A stretch of DNA of 64,000 nt from Acidimicrobiia bacterium (GTDB taxonomy: Bacteria > Actinomycetota > Acidimicrobiia > Acidimicrobiales > Poriferisodalaceae): positions 315,001 to 379,000 of the forward strand of contig JAJEEO010000001.1 in assembly GCA_022820925.1 (NCBI GenBank), in the 5' to 3' direction. A model generated the notes under the pieces. That model was not told the DNA's origin and did no database searches. It was given only the letters and a program-made list of their open reading frames with translations. Made by a program: the position numbers and the translations under genes. This document shows, one piece after another, positions 8,317 to 17,435 of this stretch (positions are counted from its first letter, which is position 1; each line of letters starts with the position of its first letter).

Positions 8317-8979
8317 TCAGGTGCCGCCGTCGAGCAGGGCGGTGAAGAAGGCGGCGAGATCGTCGGGGCCGATGTTGCCGGCAAACCGCAAGACGACTTC
8401 GTTGGAGGCGTTGACAGCCACGAGGTAAGGCACTGACTGCAGGCCGAACGCGTCAACCACCGACCATGCCGGCGTGTCGGCCACGACGGGGTACTGCCAG
8501 CCCTCCTCTGCCAGCCACTCCTCAGGGGGATGATTGCCGCGTGTGGGGTCTTCGAGTACCGACACGGTGTAGAAGTCGACGCCTGCGGGAAGCTCGTTGG
8601 TCTCGAGCCACTCGGTGAGCGCCGCCACTTCGTCTTGGCAGTGCGGGCACCAGTGGGCATAGAACGCGATGACGATCGGGCGTCCCTGGTTGGTGATGCG
8701 CACCGCCTCGCCCGTCAGCAGATCGGTGCCGACGACAGCCGGCGGTGTGCGGCCGACGGCGGGATCGTCCTCGAGCTGCTCGAACTTCGGCAGCGCGGTG
8801 CCGAACACTTCGGTGGGGCCCGGTGTGGCGTCGGCAGCGGAGGTCGTGGCGACGGCACCGTCGGTTGCTGAGGTGGTCGCGACGGCAGCGCTGGGTGCGC
8901 TTGTGGTCGTCGCCGTCTCGCCTCCGCCGCAGGCAGCCACCAGCGCCAATGCACACAGGCCGATCACCGCTCGCCGCAC
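8317..8979 (-). CDS. Thioredoxin-fold (TlpA-like) lipoprotein
   Basis: A 220-residue exported protein. The signal peptide RRAVIGLCALALVAAC ends in a lipobox (LVAAC), followed by a Thr/Ala-rich linker and a TlpA/ResA-type thioredoxin domain with active site FYAHWCPHCQDEV and the cis-Pro region QSVPYLVAV. It likely acts outside the membrane in thiol-disulfide exchange. Upstream in-frame starts exist (GTG 9027). I choose GTG 8977-8979 because the signal peptide begins there and TAGCCT lies 8 nt upstream. This leaves about 90 bp before the divergent gene. Confidence 0.8.
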   Translation of the reverse strand: MRRAVIGLCALALVAACGGGETATTTSAPSAAVATTSATDGAVATTSAADATPGPTEVFGTALPKFEQLEDDPAVGRTPPAVVGTDLLTGEAVRITNQGRPIVIAFYAHWCPHCQDEVAALTEWLETNELPAGVDFYTVSVLEDPTRGNHPPEEWLAEEGWQYPVVADTPAWSVVDAFGLQSVPYLVAVNASNEVVLRFAGNIGPDDLAAFFTALLDGGT

Positions 8980-9070
8980 GAACGACAAGGCTAGGCACCG
9001 CTCGGCGCCGTCATCGTCGAAGGTCACTGCTGCCCCGAGCTTTGGGAACGGCCGATGGCAGACTTGGCCC

Positions 9071-10108
9071 GTGGAGACCCGCCAGCTCGAATCGACCCCC
9101 GGCTTTGTCATCTTCGACTTGCCCGGAGCCCAGCACTACGTCGGGGAGGCCCGCCTCGGCAGCAGGCTCATCCCTGGCAACGCGACGATGCTGGTGCGGC
9201 ATCTGACCTACGTCTTCGCGACGCTGGAGCAGCAGCGCAGCGGCGCCAGCATCGGCCTGAAGTCCGACCCCGCCGATGCCGCCGGGGCGGTCGAGGCGCT
9301 GGCAGGCGAGCTGGCCGACGATTTCAGCTCCGGCAGGCTGTCGACCAGCCCAGGCCTGCGACTCGATGCCGAGCTGCTCGCGCCCGTGCTGGCCCACGAC
9401 CAGCGCAATCTCATCGGCAACGACGACCGGGACGGCATCTCGTTCAACCACGAGCTCATCGGTGTCGGGGCTTCTGCGGCAGCAGCCGGCCTGCTGGGCG
9501 GACTCGACGGCAAGCGCATCGCGATCGAGGGATTCGGCCCCGCAGGGCTCGGCATTGCACGCGAAGCCGCAGCGGCAGGGGCAAGCATCGTGCGTGTGGC
9601 CACCGCGAAAGGCTGTGCGAATGGCCAGCTCGACCCGGTGGCGCTTTCGGAGGCCTGGCTGGCAGACGGCGAGATGTGCGTGGCAACGCTGTCGGGAGAC
9701 AGTGAGCCGGCCAAGCCGTGGACGGTCTGGAAAGACGACGTCGACGTGCTGTTCTGCGGCTCGAAGCCCGCTGCGATGTCGGGCGATGGGGCATCGATGG
9801 CCGGTGCTACGCCGGTCGTCGCCTTCTCGTCGGCCGCGGTGTCGTCAAAGGCCCTCGCAGTGCTGCGCGCAGCGGGCACGCCGGTCGCGGCCGATTTCGT
9901 GGCTGCGTCGGGACCGGCGTTGGGCTGGTGGGCCGACCCTGTGCTCACACACGACGACCTGCGTTCGGCCACCGCAGACACCGTGGAAGCCGTCATGTCC
10001 GAGACCGCCGACCATGACGACGGCCCGTTCATGGCCGCCTGCTACCGGGCCGAGTCGTTTCTGCAGACCTGGCAGGACGAGCTGCCGTTCGGCCGCCCGC
10101 TGGGCTGA
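9071..10108 (+). CDS. Glu/Leu dehydrogenase-like Rossmann protein
   Basis: A 345-residue protein. The C-terminal half has the NAD(P)-binding fold of the Glu/Leu/Phe/Val dehydrogenase family: LIGVGASAAAAGLLGGLDGK, then IAIEGFGPAGLGIAREAAAAGA and ADGEMC/VDVLFCGSKPAAM. The N-terminal catalytic domain is not convincing: I do not find the family's Lys-rich substrate motif. It may be a divergent amino-acid dehydrogenase or a non-catalytic relative. The GTG start at 9071 (VETRQLESTPGF) is inferred because upstream frame sequence overlaps the divergent lipoprotein. Confidence 0.6.
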   Translation: METRQLESTPGFVIFDLPGAQHYVGEARLGSRLIPGNATMLVRHLTYVFATLEQQRSGASIGLKSDPADAAGAVEALAGELADDFSSGRLSTSPGLRLDAELLAPVLAHDQRNLIGNDDRDGISFNHELIGVGASAAAAGLLGGLDGKRIAIEGFGPAGLGIAREAAAAGASIVRVATAKGCANGQLDPVALSEAWLADGEMCVATLSGDSEPAKPWTVWKDDVDVLFCGSKPAAMSGDGASMAGATPVVAFSSAAVSSKALAVLRAAGTPVAADFVAASGPALGWWADPVLTHDDLRSATADTVEAVMSETADHDDGPFMAACYRAESFLQTWQDELPFGRPLG

Positions 10109-10120
10109 CCCGGCACCCGG

Positions 10121-13100
10121 CTAGCGGAAGTCGCGGCTCGCTGCCGAAGCAGCTACATCGAGAGCTTCGAGCCGCTCGGCGATCACGTTCGCCACGTTCT
10201 CATGACGCTCGAGGCGACCTGACACCATCAGCGCGGGCATGTCGCGCGCAACCGAGCGGTACCGCTGCCAGCATCCCCGCGACACCACCACGTTCACCAA
10301 GCCCGTCTCGTCCTCGAGATTCAGGAACGTTGTGCCGCCGGCCGTCATGGGGCGCTGGCGGTGCGTGACCAGGCCGGCGACGCGGATCTTGCCCGGCGGG
10401 CACGTGAGCAGCTCCTCAGCCGTGCGTACCCCTGCTGCGGACAGCCTTTCCCGCAGGAATCGCGTGGGGTGGCCGTCAGGAGAGACCCCGGTCGCCCAGA
10501 GGTCTGCGGCGGCGGTCTCGACCCCCGACATCGACGCCAGCGGAGGCGGTGATGCGCCGGTCACAATCCCTGCCAGCCGATCCGGGCCTCCTTGATGCAC
10601 TGCCCCGGCCGCCCACAGTGCTTCGCGTCGCGACAGTCCGAAGCAGTCGAACGCTCCTGCGGCAGCCAGCGCTTCGAGCGGCCGCAGGCCCAGTCCGGCT
10701 CGGCGCTGCAGGTCTTCCATGCTGCTGTAGGGGCCGCCGACGGCAATCCGCTCGGCGAGCTCATCGCCCACCTCCCGCACTGACGACAGCCCCAGCCGCA
10801 CCGCTACCCCGCCGGTGGAGGTGTCGCACAGCTCCAGCGTGGCTGTCTCGGAAGACAAGTTGATGCAGGGCGTATGCACCACGACCCCGTGACGGCGGGC
10901 GTCCTGGCACAGCGAGTGCGGCGAGTAGAACCCCATCGGCTGCGCATTCAGCAGCGCTGCGCAGAACGCTGCCGGGTAGTGCAGCTTGATCCACGACGAG
11001 GCATACACCAGGTGAGCGAACGACACCGAGTGGCTCTCGGGGAAGCCGTAGTCGGCGAAGGCGACCATCTTCTCCCAGACCCGTTCGGCCACATCGCCGA
11101 CCAGCCCCCGGCAGGCCATGCCGCTGAACAAGCGCTCGCGCAAGCGGCCCATCCGCTCGCGGGACCGCTTGGAGCCCATGGCCTGGCGCAGCTCATCGGC
11201 TTCGGCGGGTGTGAACCCGGCGACATCGATGGCTATCTGCATGAGCTGCTCCTGGAACAGCGGGATGCCCAGCGTCTTGGCAAGCGAGTTCTCGAGCAGG
11301 GGGTGCAGGTAGGTGATCGGCTCTTCCCCGTTGCGCCGCCGGATGTACGGGTGCACCGAGCCGCCCTGGATGGGCCCGGGACGGATGAGCGCAACCTCCA
11401 CCACCAGGTCGTAGAAGCAGCGGGGGCGCAGCCGCGGCAGCGTGGCCATCTGGGCGCGTGACTCCACCTGGAAGACGCCGATGCTGTCGGCCCGGCAGAG
11501 CATGTCGTAGACCTCGTCTTCCTGGGGCAGCATGCCGATGTCGATGTTCGTGTGATGCGTGTCGGCGATCAGGTCGACGGCGTAGTGCAGGGCTGACAGC
11601 ATCCCCAGCCCGAGCAGGTCGAACTTCACCAGCCCGACCGCGGCGCAGTCGTCCTTGTCCCACTGCAGCACCGAACGATCGGCCTTGGTCGCCCATTCGG
11701 TGGGGCAGACATGGGTCACCGGCCGGTCGCAGATGACCATGCCGCCCGAGTGGATGCCGAGGTGGCGCGGCGCCCCTTCGAGCGCAGCGGCCAGCTCTGC
11801 CACATCGGCGGGAATGCCGGCCTCATCGTGCTGCGGCCGGCTGGAGCCGGACGGGCTGGAACCGTTGCCTCTCGGCTCAGGCCCGGCGTCGCGCCAGTCG
11901 CGTGCACGGGGCCGGCCTGCCCGATGGGGCTGGGCCGCGGACCCGTCCGAGGCGCCGTTCGAGGTGGGCAGCGGGCTGTACCTGTCGAGTGACTTCGACC
12001 AGGCATCGGCTTGGCCGGGCTCCCAGCCCAGGGCCCGGGCCATGTCGCGCACCGACGAGCGCGCCCGGTAGGTGATGACGTTCGCCACCTGCGCCGTGTG
12101 AGCACGTCCGTAGCGCTCGTACACGTACTGGATGGCTTCCTCGCGGCGACCGCTCTCGATGTCGACGTCGATGTCGGGCGGCCCGTCGCGCTCGGGCGAC
12201 AGGAAGCGCTCGAACAGCAGCCCCAGATCGACCGAGTCGACATTGGTGATGCCGAGCGCGTAGCAGACCGCCGAATTCGAGGCCGAGCCGCGGCCCTGGC
12301 AGTAGATGTCGCGGCTGCGACAGAACGACACGATGTCGTACACCACCAGGAAGTAGCCGGCGAAGCCGAGCTGCTCGATGAGGTCGAGCTCGTGATTGAG
12401 CTGCGCCCACGCCCCCGGCACCCGCTCGCTCTCAGGGGTGCCGTACCGCCACTGTGCCCGCTGAGCCACGAGGTGCCGCAGGTACGACATCTCGTCGTGA
12501 CCATCCGGGCAGGGGTACGGCGGCAGGTTCGGCGCGATCAGCGACAGGTCGAATGCACAGTCGCGACCGAGCTGCGCAGCGACGTCCACCACGCCTGGCC
12601 AGCGGGCGAACCGGCGTGCCTGCTCGGCGCCTGATCGCAGGTGCGCTCCTGCGGACGGGGGCAGCCAGCCGTCCAGTTCGTCGAGGCTGCGCCGGGCGCG
12701 TACGGCAGCCAGCGCAGTGGCCAGCCGTCGCCCCGCAGGGGCTGCGTAATGGACACCGTTGGTGCAGACCGGCTCGACGCCGGCCCGCACAGCCAGTTCG
12801 GCCAGCGCGTCGTTGCGGTCGCTGTCGAGCGGATCGCCGTGATCCCACAGCTCGACGAAGACGTTGTGGCGACCGGCTGCGGTGATGAGACGGTCGAGCT
12901 GGGCGGCTGCAGCGCGCGGCCCCCCGTGCGGTCCTTCAGCCATGAGCGCTGCGGGAACGGCGCCCTTGCGGTGCCCGGTGAGGATCGCCCACTCGTCACG
13001 ATGCTCCGCTGCGGCTGCCAGGAACTCGCTGGTGCCCAGGCGCGGGGCGTGCTTGCGGCCCGCCATCTGCGCTGCCGAGATCAGCTCGCCCAGCGAGGCA

Positions 13101-13621
13101 TACCCCGCCGGCGAGCGCGCCAGCACCACCACGTGAGAGCCCGCGGGATCAGCACATCCGGTGCGCTCCGGCTGGATCCTCTTGCTCCCTCGGGGCACCG
13201 GGATGTCGCTGCCATGCGCGTCGAGCGTCGACTCGTCGACGCCATAGGCGTCGAGCGTCAGCTCAGCACCGAACACCGTCGGCAGGCCGGCTTCGGCGGC
13301 AGCCTCCGCGAAGCGCACCACGCCGTAGAACCCGTTGTGATCGGTCAGCGCCAGCGCTTCGAGCCCCAGCCGCACTGCCTCGTCCACCAGCTCAGCCGGG
13401 CTGGATGCCCCGTCCAGGAAGCTGAAGTTGGAATGGGTGTGCAGCTCTGCATACGGCACCGTGAGCCCCGCCGGCCGCGGTCGGGCGACGGACTCGATCC
13501 GCTCGCCGCCGGCTGCGAGGTTGTTGCCAGAGCCGGGTTCGATGGACCGGCCCCGAGGGGGCCGGTCGGACAGCCGCCGCTCCAATTCCCGCCACGAGAT
13601 CCCCGGATTCGTGAAACCCAC
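10121..13621 (-). CDS. dnaE2: Error-prone DNA polymerase DnaE2
   Basis: A 1166-residue C-family polymerase. It has an N-terminal PHP domain (YAELHTHSNFSFLDGASSP, LALTDHNGFYG), a palm with the metal-binding PDIDVDIESGRREEAIQYV motif, fingers, helix-hairpin-helix, and a C-terminal OB fold (IRVAGLVTHRQRPMTAGG). This matches DnaE2, the catalytic subunit of the ImuA-ImuB-DnaE2 damage-tolerance mutasome. A Ser/Pro/Arg-rich insertion lies in the palm/fingers region (about 11,830-11,990). The GTG start is preceded at 6 nt by TAGTGT, so the transcript is probably leaderless, and tandem SOS boxes lie just upstream. imuA/imuB sit about 6 kb away on the same strand, not in one operon. Confidence 0.95.
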   Translation of the reverse strand: MGFTNPGISWRELERRLSDRPPRGRSIEPGSGNNLAAGGERIESVARPRPAGLTVPYAELHTHSNFSFLDGASSPAELVDEAVRLGLEALALTDHNGFYGVVRFAEAAAEAGLPTVFGAELTLDAYGVDESTLDAHGSDIPVPRGSKRIQPERTGCADPAGSHVVVLARSPAGYASLGELISAAQMAGRKHAPRLGTSEFLAAAAEHRDEWAILTGHRKGAVPAALMAEGPHGGPRAAAAQLDRLITAAGRHNVFVELWDHGDPLDSDRNDALAELAVRAGVEPVCTNGVHYAAPAGRRLATALAAVRARRSLDELDGWLPPSAGAHLRSGAEQARRFARWPGVVDVAAQLGRDCAFDLSLIAPNLPPYPCPDGHDEMSYLRHLVAQRAQWRYGTPESERVPGAWAQLNHELDLIEQLGFAGYFLVVYDIVSFCRSRDIYCQGRGSASNSAVCYALGITNVDSVDLGLLFERFLSPERDGPPDIDVDIESGRREEAIQYVYERYGRAHTAQVANVITYRARSSVRDMARALGWEPGQADAWSKSLDRYSPLPTSNGASDGSAAQPHRAGRPRARDWRDAGPEPRGNGSSPSGSSRPQHDEAGIPADVAELAAALEGAPRHLGIHSGGMVICDRPVTHVCPTEWATKADRSVLQWDKDDCAAVGLVKFDLLGLGMLSALHYAVDLIADTHHTNIDIGMLPQEDEVYDMLCRADSIGVFQVESRAQMATLPRLRPRCFYDLVVEVALIRPGPIQGGSVHPYIRRRNGEEPITYLHPLLENSLAKTLGIPLFQEQLMQIAIDVAGFTPAEADELRQAMGSKRSRERMGRLRERLFSGMACRGLVGDVAERVWEKMVAFADYGFPESHSVSFAHLVYASSWIKLHYPAAFCAALLNAQPMGFYSPHSLCQDARRHGVVVHTPCINLSSETATLELCDTSTGGVAVRLGLSSVREVGDELAERIAVGGPYSSMEDLQRRAGLGLRPLEALAAAGAFDCFGLSRREALWAAGAVHQGGPDRLAGIVTGASPPPLASMSGVETAAADLWATGVSPDGHPTRFLRERLSAAGVRTAEELLTCPPGKIRVAGLVTHRQRPMTAGGTTFLNLEDETGLVNVVVSRGCWQRYRSVARDMPALMVSGRLERHENVANVIAERLEALDVAASAASRDFR

Positions 13622-13627
13622 GGTGCA

Positions 13628-13678
13628 ACACTAGCGAACAACGGTTCTGTAGAACAAGGGTTCTGAAAACAGAAGTTC
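13628..13678 (-). promoter_or_regulatory. dnaE2 promoter with three tandem LexA (SOS) boxes
   Basis: Reading the plus strand: GAAC-AACG-GTTC at 13636-13647, GAAC-AAGG-GTTC at 13652-13663, and a degenerate AAAC-AGAA-GTTC at 13667-13678. The first two match the core of the actinobacterial/Gram-positive LexA box (GAAC-N4-GTTC). Periods are 16 and 15 bp. The -10 TAGTGT (complement of 13628-13633) lies between the first box and the GTG start, 6 nt away. LexA bound here would block RNA polymerase. Confidence 0.8.
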
Positions 13679-13746
13679 TGCACGCTGCACCGTTGTGCCG
13701 CGCTGCTGAGCGCTCATGCCGTCGGCCGCCGAACTACGTTGCGGCC

Positions 13747-15318
13747 ATGGCCGAGACCTCAACCACTGGCGTCCCCTCCGGCGCCGCCGCCGGGCGACTG
13801 CCAGACGGCGTGGCCACTGCCGAGCTGTTCGCCTCGGGCGAGGCGTCGGCGGTCGAACTGCTGACCGATGCCATCGCTCGGGCTGACCGGCTGAACCCCC
13901 AGATCAACGCCATCATCGGCCGGCTCGACGAGAGCGCCCATCGTGCGGCTGTGCGCCTCGACGCCGCACGCGACGCAGGAGAGTCGAGCGGCTCGCTGGC
14001 AGGCGTTCCATTCCTCACCAAGGACCTGACGTGCACGACCGAAGGTCAGCCGTACCACGCAGGCAACGCTGCGCTCAAAGAGGCAGGGCATGTCGCATCG
14101 AGCACCGCGCACCTCGCCACGATGTTCGCCGATCTGGGGCTCGTGAACTTCGGGCGGACCAACACGCCCGAATTCGGCCTGACCGTCACCACTGAGCCGC
14201 TGGCCTACGGACCGTCTGCCAATCCCTGGAATTCCGCCCACTCGACCGGTGGCTCCAGCGGAGGATCGGCTGCCGCAGTGGCCGCTGGCATCGTGCCCAT
14301 CGCCCACGCCAACGACGGGGGCGGCTCCATCCGCGTGCCCGCCGCCAACTGCGGGCTGTTCGGGCTGAAGCCGAACCGGGGGCGCGTGTCGCTGGGTCCA
14401 GACTCGGGCGACGGCTGGGCCGGCTGGAGCGTCGACGGTGTCGTCAGCCGCAGCGTGCGCGACAGCGCCCGGGTGCTCGACGGCATCAGCCGACCGTGGC
14501 CCGGCGACCCCTACTGGGCGCCGCCGCCGACAGCCACGTTCGAGGCCGCAGCCGGGCGCGAGCCGCAGGCGCTGCGGATCGGGCTGTGCGCGCATTCGGA
14601 TTGGGGACCCGTGCACGCCGAATGCAGCCGTGCCGTCACCGACGCCGGGAAGCTGCTCGAGAGCCTCGGACACCACGTCAGCTACTCGGCGCCTGACGAG
14701 CTGTTCCATGACGAGTTCTTCGAGCACTTCCGCACGATCGTGTCCGTGCAGAACGTCGTCATGCTTGCCGGTCTCGAAGAGGCGTTGGACCGGCGCATGA
14801 GCCGCGCCGATGTGGAAGGCGACACCTGGGCGCTCATGAACATGGGGCGCGATGTCAGCGGGGCGCAGTACGTGGCGGCGCTCGAGTGGTGCCACGGCTG
14901 GACACGGCAGCTCGCCGCATGGTGGGCCGATCACGACGTCCTGGTGTCGCCGATCATGGCCGAGCCGCCGCCCCGCCTCGGCGAACTGCGCAATCCCGAG
15001 ACCGGCCGTGGCCGCCTGAATGACCTGCTGCACTTCACCCCGCAGTTCAACGTGACCGGCCAGCCGGCGATGTCGGTGCCCCTGCATTGGGCGCCTGAGG
15101 CTGAGCCGCAGGGCGAAGCCGGGGCCCGAGCGGCCCGTGAGCCCATATCGAATGGCGATGGGGAACAAGAATGGGAAACAACAGGCGATCTGCCCGTGGG
15201 CGTGCAGTTTGTGGGCGCCCATGCCGGCGAGGAGCTGCTGCTCTCGCTGGCCGGTCAGCTCGAGCGGGCAGCGCCGTGGGCGGGCCGCACGCCGAGCCTG
15301 TGGGCCGGCAGCGGTTGA
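13747..15318 (+). CDS. Amidase signature enzyme with in-frame repeat insertion
   Basis: A 523-residue amidase-signature hydrolase (Ser-cisSer-Lys triad). The Lys is in VPFLTKDLTC, the Ser-rich loop is STGGSSGGSAAAVAAG, and NDGGGSIRVPAANCGLFG follows. Substrate amides cannot be predicted. Residues about 451-478 (nt 15097-15180) are an extra segment, absent from the neighbouring paralogue, that matches a dispersed genomic repeat. It falls between SVPLHW and LPVGVQFVGAHAGEELL. The ATG at 13747 has TACGTT ending 6 nt before it, suggesting a leaderless start. The gene is divergent from dnaE2. Confidence 0.88.
   Translation: MAETSTTGVPSGAAAGRLPDGVATAELFASGEASAVELLTDAIARADRLNPQINAIIGRLDESAHRAAVRLDAARDAGESSGSLAGVPFLTKDLTCTTEGQPYHAGNAALKEAGHVASSTAHLATMFADLGLVNFGRTNTPEFGLTVTTEPLAYGPSANPWNSAHSTGGSSGGSAAAVAAGIVPIAHANDGGGSIRVPAANCGLFGLKPNRGRVSLGPDSGDGWAGWSVDGVVSRSVRDSARVLDGISRPWPGDPYWAPPPTATFEAAAGREPQALRIGLCAHSDWGPVHAECSRAVTDAGKLLESLGHHVSYSAPDELFHDEFFEHFRTIVSVQNVVMLAGLEEALDRRMSRADVEGDTWALMNMGRDVSGAQYVAALEWCHGWTRQLAAWWADHDVLVSPIMAEPPPRLGELRNPETGRGRLNDLLHFTPQFNVTGQPAMSVPLHWAPEAEPQGEAGARAAREPISNGDGEQEWETTGDLPVGVQFVGAHAGEELLLSLAGQLERAAPWAGRTPSLWAGSG
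15097..15180 (+). repeat. Dispersed ~85-bp repeat, copy A (inside amidase)
   Basis: Begins GAGGCTGAGCCGCAGGGCG and continues through GGGGCCCGAGCGGCCCGTGAG to a GGGGAACAAGAATGGGAAAC end. It is closely similar, base by base, to the intergenic copy at 54743-54826. It is translated in frame as part of the amidase (peptide ...EPQGEAGARAAREPISNG...). Confidence 0.8.
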
Positions 15319-15351
15319 ATTCGGGTCGCCGAGACGTCGAGAGGCTGAGCC

Positions 15352-16884
15352 TTGCCGGCCGATCGCCGCTCCTCGGACGCCACGGCGCTGGCGCAGGCAT
15401 TCGCCGCGGGCGAGACAGATCCCACCGAGGCGATGCGAGCTGCGCTCGAACGGATGGAGCGGCTGAATCCGGCGCTGAACGCCGTCATCCACCCCCGCCC
15501 GGAACGGGCGCTGGCTGAGGCTGAAGCCGCCACGCAGCGCTGGGCGCAGCGGCGGGCTGGGAGTGACGCACTCGTCGACGTGCCTGGCGATGGCGTGCTG
15601 TTCGACGGCGTGCCGATGGCGATCAAGGACCTCGGCTGCGAGCAGGACGGGGAGTTCCACCACGCCGGCGCCCGCTTCCTGGTCGAGCTGGACTGGCGCG
15701 GTTCGCTGGACAGCCATCTGTACCGGCTGCTGCGCGGCGCGGGGCTGGTCTCGGTGGGGCGCACGAACACACCCGAGTTCGGCACCACCATCACCACCGA
15801 GCCCGATGCCTACGGCCCCACGGCCAACCCGTGGTCGCTCGACCGCTCGCCGGGCGGTTCCAGCGGCGGCTCGGCGGCCGCGGTGGCGGCGGGCATCGTG
15901 CCGGTCGCGCACGGCAACGACGGGGGCGGCTCCATCCGCGTTCCCGCGGCAGCGTGCGGTCTGGTGGGGCTCAAGCCGACCCGGGGGCGTGTCTCGACTG
16001 CGCCGCGACTGGGCGAGCACCGCGGCGGCTTCGCGGTGGACGGGATGCTCACGCGGACCGTGCGCGACGCCGCGCAGTGCCTCGACATCATCAGCCGCCC
16101 CGCGCCGGGCGATCCCTATGTCGCGCCTCCGCTCGGCCCCGGCGAGTCGTTCGCCGACGCGCTGACCGCCTCGCCGGCTCCGCTGCGCATCGCAGTGTCG
16201 ACGGGTCGTCCTGGCCGTGCGAGCGCACCGGTGCTCAGAGCGGTCGAGCAGGCTGCCGACTTGCTCGCTCTCCTCGGCCATCACGTCGAGCCCGACACGG
16301 CGCCCGAGGGCTGGTTCAGTCCTGGCGTGACCGACCACACCATTGTCGTGCGCACGGTCGGCATGGCAACCGAACTCGCCGGGTGGGCAGAGCGGCTCGG
16401 GCGCCCCATGACCTCCGACGACGTCGAGCCTGCCAACTGGTGGTCGGCAGAGCTGGGGGCATCGCTGCCCGCATCGGCGTACGTGCATGCACTCGAAGAG
16501 CTCGCTCGCTGGCGCAGGCGCGTCATGACGTTCTGGAACGCCGCCCTCGTCGCTGGGGGTCGAGCGCCAGAGGGCGACGGCTTCGACCTGTTGCTGACCC
16601 CCGTCCTCGCGGACGTGACGCCTGCACTCGGCTACCTGGCTGACCCGACCGAGGGTGCCCGGCGGATCGCCGAGCTGGCGGCCTTCGTGAACCAGGCCAA
16701 CATCAGCGGCCAGCCGGCCATCTCGCTGCCGACCGCGCTCGACACCGACGGGCTGCCGTTGGGGGTGCAGCTGCACGCCGCGCACGGCGGCGAGCATCTC
16801 CTGGTGGCCGTTGCCCAGCAGATCGCCGATGCCGACGGGCTGATCCCGCTCGGCGACCTGCCTCAGGAGCCAACCGCGCCATGA
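15352..16884 (+). CDS. Amidase signature enzyme (paralogue)
   Basis: A 510-residue amidase-signature protein, a tandem paralogue of the previous gene. It has the Lys motif MAIKDLG, the Ser loop SPGGSSGGSAAAVAAG and NDGGGSIRVPAAACGLVG. Its C-terminal TDGLPLGVQLHAAHGGEHLL runs straight through the site where the upstream paralogue carries the repeat-encoded insertion. The start is TTG at 15352, supported by GAGAGG about 8 nt upstream. It overlaps the next gene by four bases (ATGA). Confidence 0.88.
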   Translation: MPADRRSSDATALAQAFAAGETDPTEAMRAALERMERLNPALNAVIHPRPERALAEAEAATQRWAQRRAGSDALVDVPGDGVLFDGVPMAIKDLGCEQDGEFHHAGARFLVELDWRGSLDSHLYRLLRGAGLVSVGRTNTPEFGTTITTEPDAYGPTANPWSLDRSPGGSSGGSAAAVAAGIVPVAHGNDGGGSIRVPAAACGLVGLKPTRGRVSTAPRLGEHRGGFAVDGMLTRTVRDAAQCLDIISRPAPGDPYVAPPLGPGESFADALTASPAPLRIAVSTGRPGRASAPVLRAVEQAADLLALLGHHVEPDTAPEGWFSPGVTDHTIVVRTVGMATELAGWAERLGRPMTSDDVEPANWWSAELGASLPASAYVHALEELARWRRRVMTFWNAALVAGGRAPEGDGFDLLLTPVLADVTPALGYLADPTEGARRIAELAAFVNQANISGQPAISLPTALDTDGLPLGVQLHAAHGGEHLLVAVAQQIADADGLIPLGDLPQEPTAP

Positions 16885-17396
16885 CGCCCTCGGACCGGGC
16901 GCTCGCCCGGGCGGTCGAACTGCTCGGCAGCCTCGGCGTGTCGGTGCGCTGCGCGGTGGTCGTGACCGATGCCGAGACAGCCCGCTCGCACCGGCGTGTC
17001 ATGGTCGTGAGGGTCGCAGCCTTCGCCGTGGGTGCCGCGCTGGCCGTGGCGTGGGGCATCGGCTGGCTGCTCATCGTGGCCGCAGCCGTCGCCCACCAAC
17101 TGCTGTTCAACGTGCAACGACTGCTCGCGGCCACCGAGGAGGGTCTGGTGCTTGCCGACATCAGCATGCGGCGAGCGGCCATCGTCGAACGCTGGGACGC
17201 GGGCACCGACGCCAGCCTGGTGCTGCGCACCGACAGCCCGCGCGTGGAGGTGACCATCGAGGCATCGCTGGACGACAGCGGCGTCGCGCAAGCGTGGACG
17301 GGACATGTCAGCGGGACCGACCTCGACAGCTTCGAGACCACGATTCGCGCAGCGGGCGGCGAACCGCTGCGACGCACGGCGACCGACGGAGACTGA
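16881..17396 (+). CDS. Hypothetical membrane protein with two hydrophobic segments
   Basis: A 171-residue protein without recognised family. Two adjacent hydrophobic segments near residues 43-75 (VRVAAFAVGAALAVAWGIGW, LLIVAAAVAHQLLF) form a hairpin. The C-terminal half is soluble and acidic (EERWDAGTDASLVLRTDSP-type beta sequence; see IVERWDAGTDASLVL). The ATG overlaps the TGA of the upstream amidase, so it is co-translated with it. Function unknown. Confidence 0.6.
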   Translation: MTPSDRALARAVELLGSLGVSVRCAVVVTDAETARSHRRVMVVRVAAFAVGAALAVAWGIGWLLIVAAAVAHQLLFNVQRLLAATEEGLVLADISMRRAAIVERWDAGTDASLVLRTDSPRVEVTIEASLDDSGVAQAWTGHVSGTDLDSFETTIRAAGGEPLRRTATDGD

Positions 17397-17435
17397 GCCC
17401 CCGCCGCAGCGACGCCACAAGTACGGTGACGCGCC

